Positions 8,583-17,923 of a DNA stretch of 64,000 bases are shown here, one piece after another (the stretch's first letter is position 1; every line of letters begins with the position of its first letter). Source of the stretch: Streptomyces sp. TRM70350 (GTDB lineage Bacteria; Actinomycetota; Actinomycetes; Streptomycetales; Streptomycetaceae); contig NZ_JAHUXH010000010.1 of NCBI RefSeq assembly GCF_019219825.1, forward strand, positions 124,001-188,000, given 5' to 3'. A program made the translations under genes and the position numbers. Below the pieces are notes generated by a model. That model searched no databases, had not been told where the DNA came from, and was given only the letters and a program-made list of their open reading frames with translations.

Positions 8583-9404
8583 ATGGGATTCGCAGACCAG
8601 CGCTTCAACGTCAACCTGTCGATCCTCTTCACGGAACTCCCGCTCCTGGAGCGCCCGGCCGCCGCGGCCGCGGCCGGCTTCACCGCGGTCGAGCTGTGGT
8701 GGCCCTGGGTCGACTCCCCCACCCCCGAGCGGTCCGAGCTGGACGCCCTGAACCGGGCGATCGAGGACGCGGGCGTCCAGCTCACCGGCCTGAACTTCTA
8801 CGCCGGACAGCTCCCGGGCCCGGACCGCGGCGCCCTGTCGATCCCCGGCGAGGAGTCGGAGCGGTTCCGCGCGAACATCGACGTGGCCGCCGACTTCGCC
8901 GCCTCCCTCGGCTGCAAGGCGCTCAACGCGCTCTACGGCAACCGGGTCGAGGGCGTCGACCCGGCCGAGCAGGACGCGCTCGCGCTGGAGAACCTGGTCC
9001 TGGCGGCCCGCGCCGCCGACCGGATCGGCGCGATCCTGCTGATCGAGGCCCTCAACCAGCCGGAGTCGCCGCTGTACCCGCTGGTGTCGGCGCCGGCCGC
9101 GATCGGCATCGTCGACAAGGTCGACCAGGCGACCGGCCTCGGCAACGCGCGGTTCCTGATGGACCTCTACCACCTGTCGATGAACGGCGAGGACCTGCCG
9201 CAGGTGATCGCCGCGTACGCCGACAGGACCGGGCATGTGCAGATCGCCGACAACCCGGGCCGAGGCGCCCCGGGCACGGGCTCGCTGCCCCTCGAAGACC
9301 TCCTCGACCAGCTGAAGAAGGCGGGCTACGACGGCTGGGTCGGCCTTGAGTACAAGCCGGGCGACCGCCCGAGCGCCGAGGCATTCGACTGGCTGTCCCG
9401 CTGA
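8583..9404 (+). CDS. hyi: Hydroxypyruvate isomerase
   Basis: Protein of 273 aa, TIM-barrel (AP endonuclease 2 superfamily). ATG 8583 begins MGFADQRFNVNLSILFTE and is preceded by GGAAGGGAG. Characteristic elements: GFTAVELWWPW, the LIEALNQ metal-binding Glu, FLMDLYHLSMNGED with metal-ligand Asp/His, HVQIADNPGRG, and GLEYKPGD with the second catalytic Glu. The enzyme interconverts hydroxypyruvate and tartronate semialdehyde. It is followed 23 bp later by tartronate semialdehyde reductase. With gcl (divergent, about 5 kb away) it forms the glyoxylate-to-glycerate route. Controlled from the double operator upstream. Confidence 0.92.
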   Translation: MGFADQRFNVNLSILFTELPLLERPAAAAAAGFTAVELWWPWVDSPTPERSELDALNRAIEDAGVQLTGLNFYAGQLPGPDRGALSIPGEESERFRANIDVAADFAASLGCKALNALYGNRVEGVDPAEQDALALENLVLAARAADRIGAILLIEALNQPESPLYPLVSAPAAIGIVDKVDQATGLGNARFLMDLYHLSMNGEDLPQVIAAYADRTGHVQIADNPGRGAPGTGSLPLEDLLDQLKKAGYDGWVGLEYKPGDRPSAEAFDWLSR

Positions 9405-9427
9405 CACCCGTACTGAGAGGCACCCTT

Positions 9428-10321
9428 ATGAGCAACGCACTTCCCAAGATCTCCTGGATCGGCCTCGGCATCATGGGCTCCCCCATGTCCGAGAACCTGA
9501 TCAAGGCGGGTTACGACGTCACCGGCTACACCCTGGAGCGGGAGAAGCTGGACCGGCTGGCCGCCGCCGGCGGCACCGCCGCCTCCTCCATCGCCGAGGC
9601 CGTCCGGGACGCCGACGTGATCATCACGATGGTGCCCGCGTCGCCGCAGGTCGAGGCCATCGCGTACGGGCCGGACGGCATCCTGGAGAACGCCAGGTCC
9701 GGGGCGCTGCTGATCGACATGTCCTCGATCACCCCGCAGACCTCCGTCGACCTGGCCGCCGCCGCCCGCGACAAGGGCATCCGGGTGCTGGACGCGCCGG
9801 TGTCCGGCGGTGAGGCCGGTGCCATCGAGGCCGTGCTGTCCATCATGGTCGGCGGTGAGCAGGCCGACTTCGACCAGGCGAAGCCGATCTTCGAGGCGCT
9901 GGGCAGGACCATCGTGCTGTGCGGTCCGCACGGCTCCGGCCAGACCGTGAAGGCCGCCAACCAGCTGATCGTCGCCGTGAACATCCAGGCGTGCGCCGAG
10001 GCCGTGGTCTTCCTGGAGAAGTCCGGAGTGGACCTGAAGGCGGCGCTGGACGTCCTCAACGGCGGGCTCGCGGGCTCGACCGTGCTGACCCGGAAGAAGG
10101 ACAACTTCCTGAACCGGGACTTCAAGCCGGGCTTCCGGATCGACCTGCACCACAAGGACATGGGCATCGTCACCGACGCGGCCCGCAACGTCGGCGCGGC
10201 GCTGCCGGTCGGCGCCGTGGTCGCCCAGCTGGTGGCCTCCCTGCGCGCGCAGGGCGACGGGGACCTGGACCACTCGGCCCTGCTGCGGGCCGTGGAGCGC
10301 CTCTCCGGCGCCCAGGTCTAG
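9428..10321 (+). CDS. glxR: 2-hydroxy-3-oxopropionate (tartronate semialdehyde) reductase
   Basis: Protein of 297 aa of the beta-hydroxyacid dehydrogenase family. N-terminal Rossmann motif GLGIMGSPMSENLIKAGY (about 10-27), substrate-binding DAPVSGGEAGA (about 120-130), the catalytic-lysine segment KAANQLIV (about 172-179), and the all-helical C-terminal domain with KDMGIVTDAA. Normal length. It reduces tartronate semialdehyde, made from two glyoxylates by Gcl, to D-glycerate with NAD(P)H. ATG 9428 has GAGAGG upstream. Operon with hyi. Confidence 0.93.
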   Translation: MSNALPKISWIGLGIMGSPMSENLIKAGYDVTGYTLEREKLDRLAAAGGTAASSIAEAVRDADVIITMVPASPQVEAIAYGPDGILENARSGALLIDMSSITPQTSVDLAAAARDKGIRVLDAPVSGGEAGAIEAVLSIMVGGEQADFDQAKPIFEALGRTIVLCGPHGSGQTVKAANQLIVAVNIQACAEAVVFLEKSGVDLKAALDVLNGGLAGSTVLTRKKDNFLNRDFKPGFRIDLHHKDMGIVTDAARNVGAALPVGAVVAQLVASLRAQGDGDLDHSALLRAVERLSGAQV

Positions 10322-10603
10322 GGCCTGCCGTTGGGATCAGGTCGGCTGAGAGGGACTGCGCCTTCCAGCCGAGCCGAGCGGGGTCTGGTGCGCGCAGATG
10401 CAAGGCGGAGGAGGGCGGCGACACGGAGCGTCGACAACCGACGACAACACCGCAGATGCGCGTGCCAGGGCCCGCGACGCCGAGCTGACCCAAACGACAG
10501 ACCCCGGCCCCTCCGAGACCTCCGGGCGGCGCCGCCGCTGACACCTGTCCTGTCGCGCCCAGGCGGTGGCGCCGCCCGGAACCACACTCGACCACACTCG
10601 GCT

Positions 10604-10672
10604 TCAACAAACTGTTGACGTCGCGATCGCCCCGAACCTAGGCTCCACAAAGCGGATGCTCCACGAAGTGGA
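10604..10672 (+). promoter_or_regulatory. Catalase promoter with inverted and direct repeats
   Basis: A perfect 6-bp-arm palindrome (10604-10618, TCAACA/TGTTGA) overlaps a likely -35 TTGACG (10615-10620). An 18-bp spacer leads to TAGGCT (10639-10644). Two direct repeats follow with a 16-bp period: GCTCCACAAAGCGGA (10642-10656) and GCTCCACGAAGTGGA (10658-10672); the second contains the palindrome TCCAC/GTGGA. These are candidate binding sites of a peroxide or iron sensor. The rest of the 388-bp gap (10322-10708) shows no gene. Confidence 0.6.
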
Positions 10673-10708
10673 ATTGGTTTTCCGCTGCCCCTCGTACGGA
10701 AGGTCACC

Positions 10709-12166
10709 ATGTCGAAGCGCGTGCTCACCACCGAGTCCGGCGCCCCGGTCGCCGACAACCAGAACTCCGCCTCCGCCGGTGTCGGCGGTCCGCTCCTGCT
10801 CCAGGACCAGCACCTGCTGGAGAAGCTGGCGCGCTTCAACCGCGAGCGCATCCCGGAGCGCGTGGTGCACGCCCGCGGCTCCGGCGCGTACGGCTACTTC
10901 GAGGTGACCGACGACGTCACCGGCTTCACCCACGCCGACTTCCTGAACACCATCGGCAGGCGCACCGAGGTGTTCGTGCGCTTCTCGACCGTGGCCGACT
11001 CGCTCGGCGGTGCGGACGCGGTGCGCGACCTGCGCGGCTTCGCGGTCAAGTTCTACACGGAGGAGGGCAACTACGACCTCGTCGGGAACAACACGCCGGT
11101 CTTCTTCATCAAGGACCCGATCAAGTTCCCGGACTTCATCCACTCGCAGAAGCGCGACCCGTTCACCGGCCGCCAGGAGCCGGACAACGTCTGGGACTTC
11201 TGGGCCCACGCCCCCGAGGCCACGCACCAGGTGACCTGGCTGATGGGCGACCGCGGCATCCCGGCGTCGTACCGCCACATGAACGGCTACGGCTCGCACA
11301 CCTACCAGTGGACGAACGCCGACGGCGAGGCCTTCTTCGTCAAGTACCACTTCAAGACCAACCAGGGCATCCGCTGCCTGAGCACCGAGCAGGCCGCCGA
11401 GATCGCGGGCAAGGACCCCAACTCCCACCAGACGGACCTGCTTCAGGCGATCGAGCGGGGCGTCAACCCGTCGTGGACGCTGTACGTGCAGGTCATGCCG
11501 GCGGCGGAGGCGGCGGACTACCGGTTCAACCCGTTCGACCTGACCAAGGTCTGGCCGCACAAGGACTACCCGCTGCAGCGCGTGGGCCGCCTCGTCCTGG
11601 ACCGCAACCCGGACAACGTCTTCGCCGAGGTCGAGCAGGCCGCGTTCTCCCCGAACAACTTCGTGCCGGGCATCGGCCCCTCCCCCGACAAGATGCTCCA
11701 GGGCCGCCTGTTCGCCTACGCGGACGCGCACCGCTACCGCCTGGGCGTCAACCACACGCAGCTCGCGGTCAACACCCCGAAGGCGACCACCGCCCAGAAC
11801 TACGGCCGGGACGGCTTCATGGCCACCAACCCCCAGGGTCGGCACGCCAAGAACTACGAGCCGAACTCCTACGACGGCCCGGTCGAGACCGGCCGCCCCC
11901 TGTCGGCCCCGCTGCCGGTGACCGGCCACACGGGCACGCACGCGGCCCCCCTCCACACCAAGGACGACGACTTCTTCCAGGCGGGCGAGCTGTACCGCCT
12001 GATGTCCGCGGAGGAGAAGTCCCGCCTGATCGCGAACATCTCCGGCAGCCTCTCCCAGGTGTCCCGCGACGACGTGATCGAGAAGAACCTGGCCCACTTC
12101 CACGCCGCCGACCCCGAGTACGGCAAGCGTGTGGAGGAGGCGGTGCGCGCCCTGCGCGAGGACTGA
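10709..12166 (+). CDS. katA: Monofunctional heme catalase
   Basis: Protein of 485 aa, small-subunit clade catalase. Distal histidine in RVVHARGSGAYG (about residue 55), catalytic Asn in GNNTPVFF (about 128), proximal heme Tyr in RLFAYADAHRYRLG (about 338), and the conserved KDPIKFPDFIHSQKRDP segment. Decomposes hydrogen peroxide in the cytoplasm. ATG 10709 follows GGAAGG. It lies between the glyoxylate genes, where it may remove peroxide formed by glycolate or other oxidases. It has its own promoter region, so it need not be co-transcribed with hyi-glxR. Confidence 0.95.
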   Translation: MSKRVLTTESGAPVADNQNSASAGVGGPLLLQDQHLLEKLARFNRERIPERVVHARGSGAYGYFEVTDDVTGFTHADFLNTIGRRTEVFVRFSTVADSLGGADAVRDLRGFAVKFYTEEGNYDLVGNNTPVFFIKDPIKFPDFIHSQKRDPFTGRQEPDNVWDFWAHAPEATHQVTWLMGDRGIPASYRHMNGYGSHTYQWTNADGEAFFVKYHFKTNQGIRCLSTEQAAEIAGKDPNSHQTDLLQAIERGVNPSWTLYVQVMPAAEAADYRFNPFDLTKVWPHKDYPLQRVGRLVLDRNPDNVFAEVEQAAFSPNNFVPGIGPSPDKMLQGRLFAYADAHRYRLGVNHTQLAVNTPKATTAQNYGRDGFMATNPQGRHAKNYEPNSYDGPVETGRPLSAPLPVTGHTGTHAAPLHTKDDDFFQAGELYRLMSAEEKSRLIANISGSLSQVSRDDVIEKNLAHFHAADPEYGKRVEEAVRALRED

Positions 12167-12177
12167 ACCCAAGGGCC

Positions 12178-12216
12178 GCGTCCGGACTCCGACGGGAGGT
12201 CAGGAATCCGGACGCA
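12178..12216. repeat. Inverted repeat downstream of catalase
   Basis: Nine-bp arms GCGTCCGGA (12178-12186) and TCCGGACGC (12208-12216) separated by 21 bp, 12 bp after the catalase stop. No T tract, so a GC-hairpin terminator of the actinomycete type is possible but not certain. Confidence 0.4.
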
Positions 12217-12461
12217 CAGCCCGTCACGCCATCGGCGACCCGGATGAGGGGTGGTCGCCCGGTGGTACGGCGGGCGGGGCGAGGACCGCGGCGGCATGCG
12301 AGCCAGTGCGGTGGTAAAGGTCCCGAGGCTCCTTCTTCGACCTGAGGGAAGGAACCCGGAGCCGTCGTCGGCCGCCGCGGTCCCAGCCACACCGACTCCG
12401 TCCGGCGGCGCGAACGTCCTGACGCGCCCAGCCTCGCACCGCCGGACGGCCACCACGACCA

Positions 12462-12496
12462 GGGCGCCGGGAAGAACCCTCATCTTCCCGGCGCCC
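12462..12496. terminator. Perfect 14-bp hairpin, possible terminator or RNA element
   Basis: Arms 12462-12475 and 12483-12496 are perfectly complementary (14 bp) with a 7-nt loop. No T tract on either strand. It lies alone in the 511-bp gap between the catalase and the TIGR04222-like gene, about 300 bp past the catalase stop. It may be an end point for an unrecognised transcript. The rest of the gap (12217-12461 and 12497-12677) shows no convincing gene. Confidence 0.5.
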
Positions 12497-12677
12497 TTCG
12501 CCGTGCCCGGACGACCGCGCGTACGCCAGGGGGCGTACGCCGGGTACGGCTCCCTCAAATCAACCTCTGAACCCCGCCCCGGCATGCTTCGAGCGCCCCC
12601 CGACGCGGGCACATACCCCTCACACACCGGGACCCGCCGGCACGGGGGCGGCGGGCCCCGGGTGACGGGGGTCGGTT

Positions 12678-13337
12678 GTGATGAGCGACGAAACGATGAC
12701 GGGGCGGCCGGGGCCGCACGAGACCGGCTTTGTGCGGGGTGGCCCCCGGGCCGCCGTCACGGTCGCCGTGCTCGGTCTGCATCTGCGGGGCCTGGCCGAA
12801 GCCGGGAAGCCGGGGACCGTGCGGAGGGCAGCCGCGTTCCCCGCCCCCGACCACCCGCTGGAGAAGGCGGTACGCGTCGGTCTCTACCGGCCCTGCGGCA
12901 TACGGGAGTTGTCCAGCCGCTCGGCCGTCCGGCTCGCCCTCGCCCGGATGCGCGGCGACCTCACCGCGGCCGGGCTGCTGCGCCCGGCGCTGCCCGGCCC
13001 GACCCGCACGGCACGCCGTCACCTCGCCGCCCTGCGCGCCCGGCATCCGCTCCCCACCGGCCCGGACGGTCTCACCGACGAGGAGATGCTGTTCGCGGTC
13101 GCCCTCCACGGCGAACGGGCCCTGACGGCGCTCGTACCGCACTTCGCCCGCGCCTCCGGGCTCGTCGGCCGCGGTGCCCTCGCGGACGAGGGGCGCTTCC
13201 CGTTCGGCCGGGGCTCCGACCTGCGCCGGACCTACGGTGCCGAGGAAGGGTACGAGCCGGGCGACGGCTCGTACGGCGGCCACCACCACGAAGGCGGCGG
13301 GTACGGGTGCGGCGGGGGCGGTGGCGGCGGGGACTGA
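12678..13337 (+). CDS. TIGR04222-like protein with glycine-rich C-terminus
   Basis: Protein of 219 aa. A central helical region (AVRVGLYRPCGIRELSSR, LRGDLTAAGLL-like spacing) ends in a low-complexity stretch rich in Gly, His and Tyr finishing with a run of glycines. This layout matches actinobacterial TIGR04222-domain proteins, whose function is unknown; they usually also carry membrane helices, which this copy nearly lacks. GTG 12678 and ATG 12681 are adjacent possible starts with only weak ribosome-binding sequence. Converges on gcl. Confidence 0.6.
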   Translation: MMSDETMTGRPGPHETGFVRGGPRAAVTVAVLGLHLRGLAEAGKPGTVRRAAAFPAPDHPLEKAVRVGLYRPCGIRELSSRSAVRLALARMRGDLTAAGLLRPALPGPTRTARRHLAALRARHPLPTGPDGLTDEEMLFAVALHGERALTALVPHFARASGLVGRGALADEGRFPFGRGSDLRRTYGAEEGYEPGDGSYGGHHHEGGGYGCGGGGGGGD

Positions 13338-13353
13338 GCCCGGGCACGACGAC

Positions 13354-13386
13354 GAGGGCGGCCCACCTCCCGGGTGAGCCGCCCTC
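13354..13386. terminator. Bidirectional hairpin terminator between the TIGR04222-like gene and gcl
   Basis: GAGGGCGGC (13354-13362) pairs with GCCGCCCTC (13378-13386), with a further CACC/GGTG pairing inside. It sits in the 68-bp gap between two convergent stops and serves both strands. Confidence 0.7.
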
Positions 13387-13405
13387 GACTGCGCTGTGAC
13401 GCGCG

Positions 13406-15190
<1,785 letters not shown>

Positions 15191-15249
15191 TGAGTACTCC
15201 TGCTTCGGCTGTCGGATGCGTACTCCCGTCGCGCCCCGCCGGTGAGCAC

Positions 15250-15285
15250 TTCCGTATAGCGGAAAGTAACTTCTACGATCTGGAA
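15250..15285 (-). promoter_or_regulatory. Double inverted-repeat operator upstream of gcl
   Basis: Read towards gcl (minus strand): imperfect TTCCAGATCGTAGAA (15285-15271) then perfect TTCCGCTATACGGAA (15264-15250), centres 21 bp apart. The gene-proximal site differs from that of hyi only at the central base. The TTCCA/AGAA distal site and the order are also the same. Very likely one regulator for both genes. Confidence 0.75.
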
Positions 15286-15351
15286 GCAATGTAAGGGCGG
15301 GTGCCAAATGCAGTCAAGGGAAGGACAGGCAGGGGGCGAGAGGAGCACGAT

Positions 15352-16005
15352 GTGGCCATGCCCGAGAGCCTCCCGGTGCGCTGCCCGGCCTGTCGGCGCG
15401 AGCACCTCTACACCGCCCCGTCGTACCCCTGCGGCTGCGGCGCCCCCACCGGCCCGCCGCTGGACCGGCACGCGGCGCCGGCGGCCATCACGCACCGCAG
15501 CTGGGACGAGGAGTGGGTCGCCGTGCGCTGCGCATCCTGCGGCCGGCGCAACCAGTGGCCGCGCCCGGAGCTGGGCTGCCCCTGCGGAACGATGCTGAGC
15601 ATCCCGGTGGCGAGGCCCGGCACCGGCCACCGGCGACCGGTCGCCGTGCGCACCGCTCTCGACGCGGTCACGGCCGCCGCCCTCTACCTCCACCGCCTCG
15701 GCCACCGCGACCTGCGCCGCGCCGACCAGCGGCCCCCGTCCGGCATAGGGCTCGCCGCCCGCGGCCTTCTCGCCCAGGTCGACCCGTCCGCGCGCCCGGC
15801 CACCCTGCGGGACGTGGAGTGCCTGTGGCTGATGGCCATGTCGGAGTCCGCGCGCTGCGTGTACTTCTCGCTCTCCGGGTACGCCGTCGAGGCCCGCGCC
15901 CGTGCCGACGCCCTCGGCGTCCCGCTGTTCGTCGTCGACGAGCCCACCGGCACCCCGCGCCCGGTGAACCAGCCCGCCGACGCCCTGCACTCCACCCTCG
16001 CCTGA
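15352..16005 (+). CDS. Hypothetical protein with two zinc-ribbon-like cysteine clusters
   Basis: About 217 aa. GTG 15352 has AGGAG 6 bp upstream; ATG 15358 (MPESLPVRC) is an alternative. The N-terminal half has CPACRREHLY with CGCG, then CASCGRRNQWPRPELGCPCG, two cysteine sets that could each bind zinc. The C-terminal segment (SARCVYFSLSGYAVEARARADALGVPLFVVDE) resembles the end of Mrr-like PD-(D/E)xK nuclease domains, which suggests a nucleic-acid role but is only a resemblance. Divergent from gcl, sharing its promoter region. Not recognised as a characterised family. Confidence 0.7.
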   Translation: MAMPESLPVRCPACRREHLYTAPSYPCGCGAPTGPPLDRHAAPAAITHRSWDEEWVAVRCASCGRRNQWPRPELGCPCGTMLSIPVARPGTGHRRPVAVRTALDAVTAAALYLHRLGHRDLRRADQRPPSGIGLAARGLLAQVDPSARPATLRDVECLWLMAMSESARCVYFSLSGYAVEARARADALGVPLFVVDEPTGTPRPVNQPADALHSTLA

Positions 16006-16033
16006 GGGTCACGTACGGCGGTCCACGGGTCCC

Positions 16034-17704
16034 TCAGCGGAAGTCCTCCTCGCGGTACTCACTCGCCGACCCCGCTGCCGTGGCCTCGCGCAGCTCGATA
16101 CGGCGGATCTTGCCGGAAACGGTCTTCGGGAGGTCTCCGAACTCCAGTCGGCGGATGCGCTTGTACGGTGCGAGGGTGTCGCGCGCGTGCTCGAACAGCA
16201 CCTTCGCCGTGTCCGGGCCCGGCTCCCAGCCCTCGGCGAGGACGACGTACGCCTTCGGCACCGCCAGCCGCAGCGCGTCCGGTGCCGGTACCACGGCCGC
16301 CTCCGCCACCGCCTCGTGCTCCAGCAGGGCGCTCTCCAGCTCGAAGGGGGAGATCTTGTAGTCGGAGGCCTTGAAGACGTCGTCGGCGCGGCCGACGTAG
16401 GTGAGGTAACCGTCCTCGTCACGGGATCCGATGTCGCCGGTGCGGTAGTAGCCGCCTGCCATCGCCTCCGCCGTGCGCTCCGCGTCCCCGTGATATCCGG
16501 CCATCACGCCGACCGGCGAGTGGGACAGGTCCACCGCGATCTCGCCCTCGTCCGCGCCCGGCGCGCCCGTCTCCGCATCCAGCAGCACCACCCGGAACCC
16601 GGGGCTCGGGCGGCCCATGGAGCCCGTCTTCAGCGGCTGGCCCGGGCTGTTGGAGACCTGCACCGCGGTCTCGGTCTGCCCGAAGCCGTCCCGGATGGTC
16701 ACGCCCCACGCCCGCCGCACCTGCTCGATGACCTCGGGGTTGAGCGGCTCCCCGGCGGCCACCGCCTCCCGGGGCGGGGTGCGCAGCTGGGTCAGGTCGG
16801 CCTGGATGAGCATGCGCCAGACCGTCGGCGGGGCACAGAACGTCGTCACCCCCGCCCGGTCCATCTCCGTCATCAGCCGGGCCGCGTCGAAGCGGGCGTA
16901 GTTGTGGATGAAGACGGTGGCCCCGGCGTTCCACGGGGCGAAGAGGTTGGACCAGGCGTGCTTGGCCCAGCCCGGCGAGGAGATGTTCAGGTGCACGTCA
17001 CCGGGCTTGAGCCCGATCCAGTACATGGTCGCCAGGTGGCCGATCGGGTACGACGTGTGCGTGTGCTCGACCAGCTTCGGGCGGGCTGTCGTCCCCGAGG
17101 TGAAGTAGAGCATCAGCGTGTCGTCGGCGCGGGTGGGGCCGTCGGGCGTGAAGTCGGCGGGGGCGGCGTACGCGTCCTCGTACCGCAGCCAGCCCTCCGG
17201 CGCCCCGCCGACCGCGATACGCGTGTAGTCGCCCGGCACCTCGTCGAACTTGCCACTGTCCGCGGCGCGCACGAGCACGTGCCGGACGTGTCCCCGTTCC
17301 ACGCGGTCCCGCAGGTCGGCCGGGCCGAGCAGCGGCGTGGCCGGGATGACGACCGCGCGCAGTCTCATCGCGGCCAGGGCCGTCTCCCACAGCTCGGCCT
17401 GGTTGCCCAGCATCACCAGGATCCGGTCCCCGGCGCCGACGCCGCGGGCCCGCAGCCAGGTGGCGGCCCGCGCCGACCGCTCGGCCATGGCCGCGAAGGA
17501 CAGCTTCAGCTCGCTGCCGTCCTCCTCGACGATGTGCAGGGCCGTGCGGTCGTTGCCGTCCGCGATGACGTCGAACCAGTCCAGCGCCCAGTTGAAGTGC
17601 TCCGGGCGGGGCCAGCGGAAACCCGCGTAAGCGGTGTCGTAGTCCTCGCGGTGTGCCAGCAGGAAGTCCCGCGCCCCGCGGAACTCCTCCGTCGCCGTCG
17701 TCAT
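16034..17704 (-). CDS. AMP-dependent medium-chain acyl-CoA synthetase
   Basis: Protein of 556 aa, ANL adenylating superfamily. P-loop YFTSGTTARPK (about 185), core motif GFGQTETAV (about 338), YRTGDIG and VGRADDVFKASDYKISPFE hinge (about 435-450), catalytic lysine in KTVSGKIRR near the C-terminus. Activates a carboxylic acid to acyl-AMP and then acyl-CoA. The organisation resembles AcsM/benzoate-CoA-ligase-like enzymes more than long-chain FadD. ATG 17704 has AGGAGG upstream. Divergent from the LAL regulator; a palindrome lies between them. Confidence 0.88.
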   Translation of the reverse strand: MTTATEEFRGARDFLLAHREDYDTAYAGFRWPRPEHFNWALDWFDVIADGNDRTALHIVEEDGSELKLSFAAMAERSARAATWLRARGVGAGDRILVMLGNQAELWETALAAMRLRAVVIPATPLLGPADLRDRVERGHVRHVLVRAADSGKFDEVPGDYTRIAVGGAPEGWLRYEDAYAAPADFTPDGPTRADDTLMLYFTSGTTARPKLVEHTHTSYPIGHLATMYWIGLKPGDVHLNISSPGWAKHAWSNLFAPWNAGATVFIHNYARFDAARLMTEMDRAGVTTFCAPPTVWRMLIQADLTQLRTPPREAVAAGEPLNPEVIEQVRRAWGVTIRDGFGQTETAVQVSNSPGQPLKTGSMGRPSPGFRVVLLDAETGAPGADEGEIAVDLSHSPVGVMAGYHGDAERTAEAMAGGYYRTGDIGSRDEDGYLTYVGRADDVFKASDYKISPFELESALLEHEAVAEAAVVPAPDALRLAVPKAYVVLAEGWEPGPDTAKVLFEHARDTLAPYKRIRRLEFGDLPKTVSGKIRRIELREATAAGSASEYREEDFR

Positions 17705-17796
17705 CTGTCCTCCTGGGAGCCGAACCGACGCAGGTGTCCCTACCCGCCAACGGGGGGGTGTGCGCACGCATGGGCGGCCCTCAGTACGGGCAGACC

Positions 17797-17819
17797 ATTC
17801 ATCTGACGGTCGTCTGAAT
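17797..17819. promoter_or_regulatory. Candidate palindromic operator between acyl-CoA synthetase and LAL regulator
   Basis: A 23-bp interrupted palindrome with perfect outer arms ATTCA/TGAAT and inner GAC/GTC; 16 of 23 positions are symmetric. It sits midway in the 219-bp divergent intergenic region, the expected position for a TetR-type operator controlling the synthetase. Confidence 0.4.
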
Positions 17820-17923
17820 TTGCCCATGCACCCCTGTTGTTATTTCCCTCACCGTCTCGGCGCTCCGGATTTCAATGAGTTGTTGCCTAGAATTTGGCCC
17901 GGACACGACACACGGAGGGAGCG

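Noticed and set aside
12530..12560. GCGTACGCC direct repeat near 12530-12551
   Set aside because: Only two short copies in GC-rich spacer DNA; no further structure.
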